56,952 bases of DNA from CAYUVF01 sp964448045 (GTDB taxonomy: Bacteria > Bacteroidota > Rhodothermia > Rhodothermales > Salinibacteraceae): the NCBI GenBank assembly GCA_964448045.1, contig CAYUVF010000023.1, positions 1-56,952 of the forward strand, read 5' to 3'. Position 1 is the stretch's first letter. Each line of letters begins with the position of its first letter. The translations under genes were made by a program, and so were the position numbers. This document shows, piece by piece, positions 35,681-45,455 of the stretch. A model generated the notes under the pieces. The model saw only the letters and a list, made by a program, of their open reading frames with translations. It had not been told where the DNA came from and searched no databases.

Positions 35681-36284
35681 AGGCTCTGTGCGTGCGAGCG
35701 ATGAGAATCCCCAACGAGACCGCGTTGCCACCCTGGGCTAGACTCATACTGATTCTACGAAATCGTTGTGCAAAGCGAAGTCATTCCCAGCTTGACTGGG
35801 AATCCAGAACGGCCACCTGGACATCCTGGATGCCCGATCGGGGTCGGGCATGACTTCAAATTAGGGTTCAGCGTCTTCTCCAGAACGCACTATCATTTCA
35901 GAAAGCTGGTATCAGGACCCAAGAAGGCAACGCGAAGCCGCGGGGACTCCGGATCAGCGTCCGGGATGACAGCTCGTTCAGTTTCGTTCGGAGGTATTGA
36001 CCACGTGGCGTGAATTGCTTCTTTCGTTCACAGATCCGGTCAGCGGCTCTGTGCGTGTTGTCTTTGCACGCTTTTGCATTACGACTTACGCAAAACACGT
36101 GATGTGTCATCCCGAGCCTGACGAGGCGCTGTGAGCGAAGCGAGGAAGTGCCCTTGGGGTGGATCTCTCCGAATACGGCTCAGTCCTCTGCGAAGAGATT
36201 CCCCAACCGGGACTACTTCGCTGTGCTCAGGTCGCTTCGTCAAGCTCAGAATGACATGCTTTTCGTTTTGCGTGAGTCGTAGCA
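35681..36284. repeat. Intergenic region with a family-2 hairpin and a complete TIR element
   Basis: The family-2 repeat runs from GTCATTCCCA (35780) to GGGCATGAC (35854). A complete terminal-inverted-repeat element occupies 36080-36281 and is listed separately. The rest holds no gene I can support. Confidence 0.65.
36080..36281. mobile_element. MITE-like element with 17-bp terminal inverted repeats
   Basis: 202 bp. The left end TACGACTTACGCAAAAC (36080-36096) and right end GTTTTGCGTGAGTCGTA (36265-36281) are inverted repeats with one mismatch. Inside lies the 20-bp core repeat: TGTCATCCCGAGCCTGACGA at 36105 and its complement ending at 36256. Both outer ends are TA, as expected for a TA-duplicating (IS630/mariner-like) element. 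No transposase is encoded. A partial copy of the left end is seen at 15948. Confidence 0.65.
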
Positions 36285-37177
36285 CTACTCGGGGCGGGAC
36301 ACCTCGGGAAGGGGCACCTGCGCCTTCAAGCCATACCGCTTGTACAACGTTTTGTACAGGAATAGGGCGAGTCCGGCCGTGATGGCGCGCTGCTGCCCGC
36401 GGCTGAACAGTCGGCCGAACTTCGACGCCCGCGGCGCTGGCGAAGCGGCCGCGTTGTGAATCCAGGTCCGCCACGATGGAATGGCTTGCTGCGCGCTTTC
36501 CTCGCGGGCCGCGCACGTGACCGGACGGTACGCGTGCCGATCTCTTCGCAAAGACGCCGCAGCACGGCCCCTGTGTCGCGCACCAAGTCCTCGTAGAAGA
36601 CAAACGAATGGTTGGGCCGCCCGGCGCACCGCACCGAATCGAACATCGCATAATTCCATAGTCCGATGCCAAACAGCGGATTTTTCTGGTCGCCAAACTT
36701 TTCTGGATGCTTGCACGCGCGGTCGTGTATCGACGCCACGACGCTTCGGCCGTCACGGATCATGTGGATGATGTGCGCATCGGGCACGTAGCGCTCGATG
36801 TACGGCAGCTCGTGCACGTGCATCGGCGTTTTCTCCAGCCAGATGTCACATCCGCTCGCACGCGTCACATCGTCCAGCACGGACCGGAAGGCGTCGACGG
36901 TTGCCTGCATCGGCGCCCATCTCGACGGACGCCAGTCTGCAAACTCGGGGTGTCCGATCTCCCGCAGAAAACGCGCAAACGCTATGTGCTGGCGTCCGGT
37001 GGGAGCGCCGAGGCGGGCCGGGATCCACGAGAGATACCGGGTCAGTTCCTGAAAGAAGAAGGTCTCCGGAAAAGATCGAATCCGCGGATGCGCCCCGACA
37101 GATACCTGCAGCAGCGTCGTACCCGAACGGGACGAGCCGACGATGAAAAGTCGTTTGGCAATGGTGGAGGAGGACAT
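36285..37177 (-). pseudogene. Sulfotransferase gene with a frameshift near its 3' end
   Basis: From ATG 37177 the frame encodes a PAPS-dependent sulfotransferase. The 5'-phosphosulfate loop reads FIVGSSRSGTTLLQ, the catalytic region has WLEKTPMHVHELPYIERY, and the 3'-phosphate site is MIRDGRSVVASI. After EDLVRDTGAVLRRLCEEIGT, near 36548, the frame degenerates into Arg-rich sequence. The shifted frame continues with IPSWRTWIHNAA, GQQRAITAGLALFLYKTLY and a stop at 36285, a sensible C-terminus. One indel therefore separates about 210 N-terminal from about 85 C-terminal residues. Substrate is unknown. It may be a sequencing error. Confidence 0.65.
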
Positions 37178-37789
37178 GGGAAGCGATGACACAGGGTGCG
37201 ACGTACGCACAACCCACTGAGCCCGGCATTCACAGCAGCACTCACATGGATCGATGGGTTACGTGGCCGCTAATGGCAATGCCCGCAAATGCAGGCAGTC
37301 CCAAGAAACGCAGACGCTCCTGAGAAGCGATCAGCGGCTGGTGACTCGGCCTCAGCCGCTGATCGTTGGCGGTCGATGGTGGATGGAGGCACCCCGTCCG
37401 CCCTCGGTGCAATCGCGTGCCAGTATACCCGCATGAAGGTAAGCAAAAATCGTGTGTTTTGCATACGTCGTTCACGCACTGCGGTACTTGCATGCGCCGA
37501 CGGGTATGGGCTACCATGGGTGGCGCTATGGGTGGCGACGGGCGTAAACGCAGGCGCTCCGGAGAAGCGGTTAGCCGTCAGCGGTCAGCCGTCAGCGTCG
37601 TTGCTGTGTGGACGTATGGACATCTCAACATTCATACGTCCACACGTCCAGCCGTTCATACGCAAAGCTTGCAGTCGGATTCGGTACTCCCCCCTCGAAC
37701 ACCCGTCCGGAAATGACACGGGGCAGGCTGGGTCGGCGAAGGGGGCTGGCGCCGCGCTACGGGACGACGCACGCGGTGCGTCGAAAGGG
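37178..37789. repeat. Intergenic region with two large perfect inverted repeats
   Basis: CGATCAGCGGCTG (37328-37340) and CAGCCGCTGATCG (37353-37365) form a 13-bp stem with a 12-base loop. GTGTGGACGTATG (37606-37618) and CATACGTCCACAC (37633-37645) form another 13-bp stem with a 14-base loop. A short direct repeat, AACGCAG-CGCTCC-GAGAAGCG, precedes the first stem (about 37313) and also occurs at about 37549. CGTCAGCGGTCAGCCGTCAGC-like tandem motifs lie between. No gene is supported here. Confidence 0.6.
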
Positions 37790-38581
37790 CTATCCATCCA
37801 GTCCGATCCAGGACCGCGCCGTGCGCTCGATGCGCTCGCGATGGCGTTGGTAGAAGACGCCTGCGGCGATCAGCGAAGCACCGAGGGCCGTGAGAGCGAA
37901 GGTGAACCAGAGCGAGTCGGCGAAGAGGTCGTAGCTGAGGTAGCCGAGGTAGCCGTACGCCCCGAGCGCGCCGAACACGAGAAACACGCGCTGCTGCAGC
38001 ACGACGCTCACGCCGATGAGGCCGACGTTGATCAGAAAGTAGCCGAAGCGGCTCCACTCCGTCGAGGCGTCCATCAGCGACAATCCACCCCAGAAGGCGA
38101 GCAATCCGACGAGGTAGCCCCAGAAGGCAAACGCGCGGTCGGGACTCCGGCGGTCGACGAAGAACGAAACGATCAGCGTGACGAGACCGACGCCGACCGA
38201 AACCCACTGGCTGAGCCCGCTCCAGTCCTCTGCGCCCGGCCCAAGGACGAGCGGCACGAGGTCGAGCGCCAGCACCCAGGCGGCCACCGCCACCATGGCA
38301 ACCAGTGGCGGGAAGCGCACGGCTCGGAGCACGAGCGCGCTGGCAAGGAGGGTAGCCCCCTTCGCCGGGACCCACGGCCCGCCGATGGCCTCGTAGAACG
38401 TCCAGTAGTCGGACGGATCGTCTGCTGGCGGAAAGATCCCTGCGGCATACTGGAAGCCGAACATGGCGATCGGCGTCATGCCCACGGCCACGGTAAACAG
38501 CAACCCGCCGGGGACGCGCAGGCCCTTGCGGTACATCAGCCAGTAGCCCGCGCCGCCGAAGAGTGCCGCATATACGAGCCC
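37790..38581 (-). CDS. Membrane protein (DUF2157-like C-terminal part), N-terminus lost in the scaffold gap
   Basis: The last 263 codons of a polytopic membrane protein; the beginning lies in the run of N. About eight hydrophobic helices are visible. Conserved-looking loops are RKGLRVPGGLL, VDRRSPDRAFAFWGYL, LMDASTEWSRFGYFLINVG and VFGALGAYGYLGYLSYDLFADS, then a final positively charged tail. It resembles a widespread uncharacterised membrane protein family seen next to unrelated genes. The open frame appears fused to the tricorn-like gene across the gap, but that is an accident of the 100-base spacer. Confidence 0.6.
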   Translation of the reverse strand, partial: GLVYAALFGGAGYWLMYRKGLRVPGGLLFTVAVGMTPIAMFGFQYAAGIFPPADDPSDYWTFYEAIGGPWVPAKGATLLASALVLRAVRFPPLVAMVAVAAWVLALDLVPLVLGPGAEDWSGLSQWVSVGVGLVTLIVSFFVDRRSPDRAFAFWGYLVGLLAFWGGLSLMDASTEWSRFGYFLINVGLIGVSVVLQQRVFLVFGALGAYGYLGYLSYDLFADSLWFTFALTALGASLIAAGVFYQRHRERIERTARSWIGLDG

Positions 38582-38681
38582 NNNNNNNNNNNNNNNNNNN
38601 NNNNNNNNNNNNNNNNNNNNNNNNNNNNNNNNNNNNNNNNNNNNNNNNNNNNNNNNNNNNNNNNNNNNNNNNNNNNNNNNN
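38582..38681. other. 100-N scaffold gap
   Basis: Exactly 100 N characters, the conventional placeholder for an assembly gap of unknown length. It removes the 3' end of the tricorn-like gene and the 5' end of the membrane protein gene. Confidence 1.
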
Positions 38682-41524
38682 GGCGAGGTGAACGGCGTGC
38701 GGTCCTCGACGGGGTTGTTGAAGTAGCCCATCAGCGTGCGGCTCATCATCTCGACCATGTAATCCGCCGCCGAGCCGCCGCCGTTCCAGCGCTCGTCGAT
38801 GATGACGGCGTCGTGGCGCTGCTGGGCGAAGTACTCGCGGGTGAACGACGCGTATCCGCCGCCGCCTGTGTCCGGCACGTACACGTAGCCAACGCGCCCG
38901 TCCGTGGCTTCGGCCACCTGTTCGCGGTTCGATGTGATCCACTCGATGCGGCGCACGTCGCCCTCGCTGGACGTCGGCACCACCGTCACCTCCTCGGCGC
39001 CGTCCATCGTGGGCGCGTCGTTCACGGTGAGGATGACCTGCCGCCCGGCCGTGCCCTCGAAGTGGGCGTAGACGTTTTCGTCGCTCGTGAGCGCGTCGCC
39101 GTCGACGGCGAGCAGGTAGTCGCCTTCCTCGACGCCGACGCCCGGCGCGGCGAGCGGGCCGGCCTCGTCCGTCCACGGCTCGCCGGGGTAGATCTGGGCG
39201 AAGCGGTAGCGGCCGTTGGCGATCTCGTAATCCGCACCGAGGAGGCCGACGGGGACCTGATCGACGTCGGGCGTGTCGCCGCCGCCGGTGTACGAGTGGC
39301 CGATGGACACCTCGCCGCCCATCACGTCAAGCACGTAGTTGAGGTCGGCCCGGTGCTGGGCCGATTCGAGCCACGGGCGATACCGTTCGTAGACGGCGTC
39401 CCAATCCGCGCCGTGGAGGTTTTCGACGTACAGGAAGTCGCGCTGGTAGCGCCACGCCTCGCGGAAGATCTGTGCCCACTCGGCCTTCGGGTCGATGCGC
39501 GCCTCCAGGTTGAGCGTCAGCGCACCCTCGCCCACGGACGGGCTGCCCGAAGTCGGGACGACGCCCCACGTGCCCCCGGCGCGGTAGAGGAGCTTTTGCC
39601 GGTCGTGCGAGAGCGAGAAGGCTTGCACGCCCTCCATGAAGGTCGACGCCTCGCGCTCGTCGACGTGGTAGCGCTTGAGCATCGTGCCGGTGCCCATGGC
39701 GGGTTGCTCCAGGTAGAACAGCGTGCCCTCCGGACCGGCTTCGAGGCCCGAATAGATCCGCCTGTCGACGCCGAGCGACACGATGCGGTCGCCCAGTCCG
39801 TCGAGGTCGATGTCGACCGCGACCTCGTCGCCGTTGGTCTGCTCGCCCGCGGGTTCGCCGTTTTGGTCGGATTCATCTTCGACCGGCTCTTCGTCACTGC
39901 GGGGGAGGAGGGGCGATGCGCCGTCTTCTGCGAGCACGGCGGCGTAGAGGCCGTGTGTCGTCGGGCGGCCGTACGAGGTCATGTCAAGCCAGCCCGTGTC
40001 GAGCCCGAGGTTCGTGCTGCCAAAGAAGTAGAGGTAGTCGCCGCTGGCGTCCCACACGGGGTTGCGGGCGGCCACGAGCGCTTCCGGACCCGTGACGCGG
40101 GTCGTTTCACCGCTTTCCATCGAGTAGAGCCAGACGGCGTGGTGCAGGTTGTCCATCTGCTTGGCATAGGCGATCCACTGGCCATCGGGCGACCACCGCG
40201 CGTCGATGCTGCGGCCGGGCGTGGCGTACTGATCGGTGTCGACGCGCGTGGCCTCGCCGGATGCGACGTCGAGCGCCCAGATGTTGAGGTCGACGTCGGT
40301 GAACAGCACGTGCGAGCCGTCGGGCGACCACTGCAGGTCGTAGTAGAACGTCGGCCCCGGCAGGTCGATGGCGCGGGGTGCGTCGAGACCTTTCTGGTCA
40401 GCGACGAACAGCTGATACTCGCCGGAGGCGTCCGAGAACCAGGCGATCCGCGCGCCGTCGGGCGACCAGGCGGGCGTGTGATCGCGGGCGCCGGAGCTTT
40501 CGGTGAGGTTGCGCCAGTCGCCGTGCTCGGTGGGCACGGTGAAGACCTCGCCGCGCGCTTCGACGACGGCGCGGACGCCGGTGGGCGAGAGGGCGGCGAA
40601 GTTCGGGTCGAGATCGTCCTTCCGGTCGGGCCGCGTCCACGGGAGGTCGCCGCGGACGTGAATCTCCAGCTGCTCCGTCGTGCCAGCCTGCGGGTCGTGC
40701 AGGTGAAGATAACCGCCCTGCTCGTAGACGATGACGCCGCCGCCCGCGTCGATCCCTTTCACGTCGTACTCATCGTGGGTGGTGATCTGCGTCAGGTCCT
40801 CGGATGCCGTGTCGTACGCGTACACGTTCATCGCGAAGTCGCGGTCGGAGAGGAAGTAGACGGTGTCGCCGAGCCAGACGGGCTCGCGGTCGCGGCTGCC
40901 GTCCCAGGGCAGCTTTGTCATCTCCATCGAGTTGAGGTCGAGCACGCGGATGGGCTGCGCCTGCCCGCCGCGGTAGTTGCGCCACTCGGGGTCCCACGAG
41001 TCGACGAGCTCGTAGGCGAGGCGCTGGCCGCTATCGTCCAGATCGCCCTCGAAGGCGCGGGGCACCGTCACCCGCTCCGGCATGCCGCTGGATGCGGGGT
41101 CGACCGTCCACATCTGCGGCTTGAGGCGCGGGCCGCCCTGCCGGCTGGAGACGAACAGCACGCGCCCGTCCGCCGTCCAGCCGCGCACGTAGTCGCTACT
41201 CGGGTGGTGGGTGATGCGCCGGGGCTGGCCGCCCTCCACCGAGACGACGAAGGCATCCGTGTCGCCGTCGTACTGGCCGGTGAAGGCGATCTGCTGGCCG
41301 TCGCGCGAGAAGTGCGGATCGGTTTCCGTGCCGGGGAAGCTGGTGAGCCGCTGGGCGTCGCCGCCGGTGCGATCCACGATCCAGAGATCGTTCGCGTAGG
41401 CGAAGACGACGTGCTGATCACTCACCGTGGGCTCGCGGAGGAGCTGGGTGCCCTGGGCCGAGGCTGCGGTGGTGACGCCGGTGAACAGGAAGAGGACGAG
41501 CCAGCAGCGGAGACGCGTAAGCAT
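38682..41524 (-). CDS. Tricorn-like protease (S41 family), C-terminus lost in the scaffold gap
   Basis: About 947 residues are visible, starting at ATG 41524 with a signal peptide (TRLRCWLVLFLFTGVTTAAS then AQG). TolB/tricorn beta-propeller repeats follow (PAWSPDGARIAWFSDASG, LQWSPDGSHVLF, ARWSPDGQWIAYAK). Then come the tricorn C1-type region with GEVSIGHSY (catalytic His), a PDZ domain (LAAPGVGVEEGDYLLAVDG), and the start of the S41 catalytic fold (VIIDERWNGGGSAADYMVEM). The sequence ends at the gap before the nucleophile Ser is reached. The protein should degrade peptides outside the cytoplasm. An acidic loop (EEPVEDESDQNGEPAGE) lies between the two propeller regions. Confidence 0.88.
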
Positions 41525-41670
41525 GGGTCGGGAGAGTCCGGTGGTCGAATATCGGGCCGAGCGGCGGAATGGCTCGGGGTTGAGCAACATCGAGAATGAA
41601 GCGATGTGAGTCAAGCAGGGCAGGCTTCCTTATTCCGCGAGCGGTTTGTTCCACGAGCGGTGGGCGTCGG

Positions 41671-42612
41671 TCATATGACGAGCATCGCCACGTACCCGGC
41701 ATACAGGAGGAGCAGCACGGCGCCTTCCCAGCGCGTCATCGTAAACCCCGACCACGCCAGCGGCAAGATCAGCAGGGCCAGCCCCACCATCATGCCCGAG
41801 TCCAGCAGGCCGAGCTCTGCGGCGGCAAGCGGCTGCACGAGGGCCGTGGTGCCCAGAATGCCGAGCACGTTGAAGATGTTGGAGCCCACGACGTTACCAA
41901 TGGCGATGTCGGATGCCCCGCGCAGGGCGGCTGCGAACGAAGTGGCCAGCTCGGGCAGGCTCGTGCCCACGCCCACGATGGTGAGGCCGATGACGGCCTG
42001 GCTCACGCCAAAGCGCTCGGCGATGGCGACCGCCGCGCCCACGAGCAGCTGGGCCCCGCCCATCAGCAGCGCCAAGCCTCCCGCCACGAAGAGCAGGTCG
42101 CGCCCGAGTCCGCTGGAAGCGGGCACGCCTGCGTCGAAGGAGTCTGCCACGGCGGGCGCGGCGCTCCGGCGGGCCATCACCAGGGTGAAAGTCGTGTACG
42201 CGACTAGACCAGCCACCAAGATGAGCCCTTCGACGCGGCCCACGGCGCCGTCGATCAGCATCCCGCCGAGCACTACGCTCACGCCAATCATGATGGGAAT
42301 ATCGATCCGGATAATTTGCGCCTGCACCTGGAGCGGGGTGATGAGCGCGGCGCCGCCCAGGATGAGGCCGATGTTGCCGATGTTGGAGCCTATCACGTTC
42401 CCCAGCGCGATGCCGCTGTTGCCCTGCAGCGCGGCCCCGAGGCTGACGACCAGCTCGGGTGTGCTCGTGCCGAACGCCACCACTGTGAGGCCGATGACGA
42501 GGGGCGACAGCCCCAGCCGGCGGGCCAACGATGACGCGCCACGGACCAAGCCCTCAGCCCCAAGGGTGAGCAAGACAAGACCAGCGAGCAGCGAAACGGC
42601 CTGAACAATCAC
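41671..42612 (-). CDS. yrbG: Calcium/sodium antiporter (CaCA family, YrbG-like)
   Basis: 313 residues with ten or so membrane helices in two inverted halves. Alpha-repeat 1 reads GTSTPELVVSLGAALQGN then GNVIGSNIGNI. Alpha-repeat 2 reads GVGTSLPELATSFAAALRG then GNVVGSNIFNVLGILG. The Glu in both TPEL/LPEL motifs is the ion-coordinating residue. It exchanges Na+ for Ca2+ at the inner membrane. The length is standard for YrbG. It lies 146 bases upstream of the tricorn gene on the same strand. Confidence 0.93.
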   Translation of the reverse strand: MIVQAVSLLAGLVLLTLGAEGLVRGASSLARRLGLSPLVIGLTVVAFGTSTPELVVSLGAALQGNSGIALGNVIGSNIGNIGLILGGAALITPLQVQAQIIRIDIPIMIGVSVVLGGMLIDGAVGRVEGLILVAGLVAYTTFTLVMARRSAAPAVADSFDAGVPASSGLGRDLLFVAGGLALLMGGAQLLVGAAVAIAERFGVSQAVIGLTIVGVGTSLPELATSFAAALRGASDIAIGNVVGSNIFNVLGILGTTALVQPLAAAELGLLDSGMMVGLALLILPLAWSGFTMTRWEGAVLLLLYAGYVAMLVI

Positions 42613-43079
42613 GATGTGTTTACGGATTTCAGATAATCACGTCGGAGTTCCCCAAGACGTTGGCTCGTCGCGTGCCCAGTCCAAGTCCCAGAAACGTCCG
42701 ATGTTGAACGTCTGATGCTGGCTACCGGACCCTTTCGGAATATTGCTCAGCTTGGTCCCGAAACCGATCCCAAACGAGCTGTCATTCTGAGCCTGACGAA
42801 GCGACCCGAGCGCAGCGATGTAGTCCCGGTTGGGGAATCTCCCCGGATGTAGCGGAAACCTGTCCTGGGAGATCCCTCGTCAAGCTCGGGATGACATACT
42901 GGGGAGCGGTTTCGGGACCATGTGCTCAAAACTGTCCGGTAGCTAACGTCTGATGTTGAACGTTCGAAAACAGGTTGAAGCGGTCGGGGAACGGAAGGGG
43001 ATCAGGTAGGGCGGTGGATGACAAGGGGGAATTCGCCATATTAAAACACGTCGTCCCCACTTTCATCCCCGTGCTCCCC
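42613..43079. repeat. Intergenic region with a full-length nested repeat element
   Basis: Mostly the repeat element at 42721-42943, which is listed separately. On both sides, ATGTTGAACGTCTGATG-like words recur (about 42700-42720 and 42945-42965). The remaining 100 bases before the DUF502 gene should contain its promoter, but none is obvious. Confidence 0.6.
42721..42943. mobile_element. MITE-like nested element with long terminal inverted repeats
   Basis: 223 bp. The ends GCTACCGGAC (42721-42730) and GTCCGGTAGC (42934-42943) are perfect inverted repeats. Pairing continues inward with gaps through TGGTCCCGAAACCGATCCC and its partner GGGGAGCGGTTTCGGGACCA. Inside sits the core repeat TGTCATTCTGAGCCTGACGA (from 42780) with its complement ending at 42896. 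The flanks carry AACGTCTGATGCTG on the left and AACGTCTGATGTTG on the right, a possible target duplication or pre-existing repeat. No protein is encoded. Confidence 0.65.
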
Positions 43080-43652
43080 ATGCGTCGCCTGATCCAGTAC
43101 TTTTTGCGCGGTCTCGTCATTCTCGTCCCGCTGGGCATCACGGGCTACGTGTTCTACGCGCTCTTCACGTGGGTCGACCGCCTGCTGCCGATCTCGTATC
43201 CGGGCCTCGGCTTCGGGATCGTCCTGGCCGCCACCCTGCTGATCGGCTACCTGGCCTCCAACTTTGTCACGCGGCGAGTATTCGAGTGGATCGAGCGCGG
43301 CATCGCGCGGATTCCGTTCGTCAGCGTCGTGTACCGCGCCGTGCGCGAGATCACCAGCGCCGTGGTGGGCGACGAGCCGCGGTTTCAGGCGCCCGTCCGC
43401 GTGCGCCTGTCGTCCGAGGGCGAGGCCTACCTCTTCGGGTTTTTGACGGAAGAGCGGATGGGGCCGCCGGGCGATCCGGACGGGCAGGTGGCCGTGTACC
43501 TGCCGTGGTCGTACAACATCGGCGGGCACCTCCTCGTGGTGCCGGCCGAGCAGGTAGAGCAACTGGAGATCTCGGCCCCGCGCGTGATGAGCTTCGTGCT
43601 CTCGGGCGGCCTCGTGGGGCATCCCGCAACGGATGACGCGCCCCGCGCGTAG
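43080..43652 (+). CDS. DUF502 family membrane protein
   Basis: 190 residues. Two N-terminal membrane helices (YFLRGLVILVPLGITGYVFYA and FGIVLAATLLIGYLAS) are followed by ERGIARIPFVSVVYRAVREI and VYLPWSYNIGGHLLVVPAEQV. These are hallmarks of DUF502 proteins, which are widespread and uncharacterised, with two helices and a soluble domain. The ATG at 43080 starts just before the first helix, and the frame upstream carries no family sequence. No function is assigned. Confidence 0.85.
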   Translation: MRRLIQYFLRGLVILVPLGITGYVFYALFTWVDRLLPISYPGLGFGIVLAATLLIGYLASNFVTRRVFEWIERGIARIPFVSVVYRAVREITSAVVGDEPRFQAPVRVRLSSEGEAYLFGFLTEERMGPPGDPDGQVAVYLPWSYNIGGHLLVVPAEQVEQLEISAPRVMSFVLSGGLVGHPATDDAPRA

Positions 43653-43709
43653 ATGACTCGCACGTAAGATGCGTCCTACTCTCTTCTCGCTTCCACCGGT
43701 CCCTGCTTC

Positions 43710-45425
43710 ATGCGTGCTATCGCTACGTTTTTCGTGCTCATCGCAATGTTCGGAGGCGCGATGTTCGGATGGACGGCCGCCGCAACGGCGCAGTCGCTCA
43801 CCGAGCAGACGGCCGACCGCCTCCGCACGCGCATCGAGGCGGCGGAGCTCGGTCTGCAGGCGCTCCGGGCCGAGGGCGAGGCCGTCTACGCCCGCCCGGC
43901 CACCACGGCGCTTTACGTACAGCGCGGATTTGCGCCGCTGTGGACGACCGACCGCGGCCCCAGCGCGGCGGTAGACCGTCTGCTGCGCGTCATCCGCCGA
44001 GCCGGCCAGATGGGCCTCCGCCCGGCCGATTACCACCTAAGTGCCCTTGAGGCACTGGCGGAGGACGTTTCCCCGGGCCGCGCCGATGCGCAGCAGGCGC
44101 GCCGCATGGCCGACGTGGAGCTGCTCTGCACCGATGCCTTTCTGCTGCTCGCCACGCACCGGCTCAGCGGCCGCGTCGACCCCGAAGCCATCGACCCCGA
44201 GTGGAGCGCCACCCGCCGCGCGGCCGACGTGAGCGCCGTTCTGGTCGAGGCCGCGCGCACCGGGCGCATCGAGCAGGCCCTGGCCGAGCTGGATCCGCCC
44301 CAGGCCGGCTACCGGCAGCTGCGCGCGGCCCTGGCGCGCTACGACTCGATCGAGGCAGCCGGCGGCTGGCCCATGGTCCCACCGGGTCCCACGTTGCGCC
44401 CCGGCGACCGGGACCCGCGCATCCCCGCCCTCCGCGCCCGCCTGCAGGCCACGGGCGACTGGACCGGCCCCGCCCCCGACTCTGCCCCTGCCGATTCTGT
44501 GGCCGCCGATTCCGTGAGCGCCGACACCGCCGCCGCGCGCTTCGATAGCACGCTGGCGGCAGGCCTCCAGCGCTTCCAGGCCCGGCACGGCCTCGACGCC
44601 GATGGGATCGTAGGCGCGCAGACGATCGCCGCCCTCAACGTGCCAGCCGACGAGCGCGCCGAGCAGATCCGCCTGAACCTGGAGCGGTGGCGCTGGCTCC
44701 CGCACGACCTCGGCGCGCGCCACATCATCGTCAACATCGCGGGCTTCAAGCTGGAGGTCATCGAAAACGGGCGCGAGGTGCTGCAGATGCGCGTCATCAC
44801 CGGCCAGCGCTACCGCCGCACGCCCGTCTTCTCCGGCGAGATCTCGTACCTCGTGCTCAGTCCCTACTGGCACGTGCCCACCAGCATCGCCACGAAGGAT
44901 AAGCTGCCGCTCCTCAAGAAAGACGCGACCGCGCTCACCGCGCAGGGGTACGAGATCTTCCGCGGATGGGGCGCCGACGCCCAGCCCATTGATCCCACGA
45001 CGGTCGATTGGCGTGCGGTGTCGGCCAGCAACTTCCCCTACCGGATGCGCCAGAAACCAGGGCTGAGCAACGCGCTGGGCCGCGTCAAATTCATGTTTCC
45101 GAACAAGCATAACGTGTACCTGCACGACACGCCGACGCGCACGCTCTTCGCGCGAGCCGAGCGCAGCTTCAGCTCGGGCTGCATCCGGGTCGAGCAGCCG
45201 ATGGAACTCACAGCGTACCTCCTGGCCGATCAGCCAGCATGGACGCCTGAGCGTATCCAGCAGGTCATCGACCGCACGGTGGAAACGGCCGTGCGGCTCA
45301 AACAAAACGTGCCGGTGCACCTGCTCTACTGGACGGCGTGGGTTGAGGCAGATGGCACCGTGCAGTTTCGACGTGATATCTATGGCCGGGATGTGCGGCT
45401 GCAGGAGGCGCTGGACGCCTCGTGA
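43710..45425 (+). CDS. L,D-transpeptidase, YcbB-like, with peptidoglycan-binding domain
   Basis: 571 residues. A signal peptide (IATFFVLIAMFGGAMFG then ATAQS) is followed by the scaffold domain of large L,D-transpeptidases (YVQRGFAPLWTT). A peptidoglycan-binding helix bundle (RFQARHGLDADGIVGAQTIA) is interrupted before it by an Ala/Asp/Ser linker (PADSVAADSVSADTAA). The YkuD catalytic domain has YLHDTPTRTLFARAERSFSS followed by GCIRVEQP, with the catalytic His and Cys. It makes 3-3 crosslinks in peptidoglycan or attaches proteins to it. It starts 57 bases after the DUF502 stop. Confidence 0.9.
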   Translation: MRAIATFFVLIAMFGGAMFGWTAAATAQSLTEQTADRLRTRIEAAELGLQALRAEGEAVYARPATTALYVQRGFAPLWTTDRGPSAAVDRLLRVIRRAGQMGLRPADYHLSALEALAEDVSPGRADAQQARRMADVELLCTDAFLLLATHRLSGRVDPEAIDPEWSATRRAADVSAVLVEAARTGRIEQALAELDPPQAGYRQLRAALARYDSIEAAGGWPMVPPGPTLRPGDRDPRIPALRARLQATGDWTGPAPDSAPADSVAADSVSADTAAARFDSTLAAGLQRFQARHGLDADGIVGAQTIAALNVPADERAEQIRLNLERWRWLPHDLGARHIIVNIAGFKLEVIENGREVLQMRVITGQRYRRTPVFSGEISYLVLSPYWHVPTSIATKDKLPLLKKDATALTAQGYEIFRGWGADAQPIDPTTVDWRAVSASNFPYRMRQKPGLSNALGRVKFMFPNKHNVYLHDTPTRTLFARAERSFSSGCIRVEQPMELTAYLLADQPAWTPERIQQVIDRTVETAVRLKQNVPVHLLYWTAWVEADGTVQFRRDIYGRDVRLQEALDAS

Positions 45426-45455
45426 CACCCGGAGCCCGGATGGTTGCGTGTGGGG

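Noticed and set aside
37289..41599. 1436-codon open frame on the + strand across the N gap
   Set aside because: It is antisense to the tricorn-like and membrane protein genes and includes the N spacer; it has no recognisable domain.
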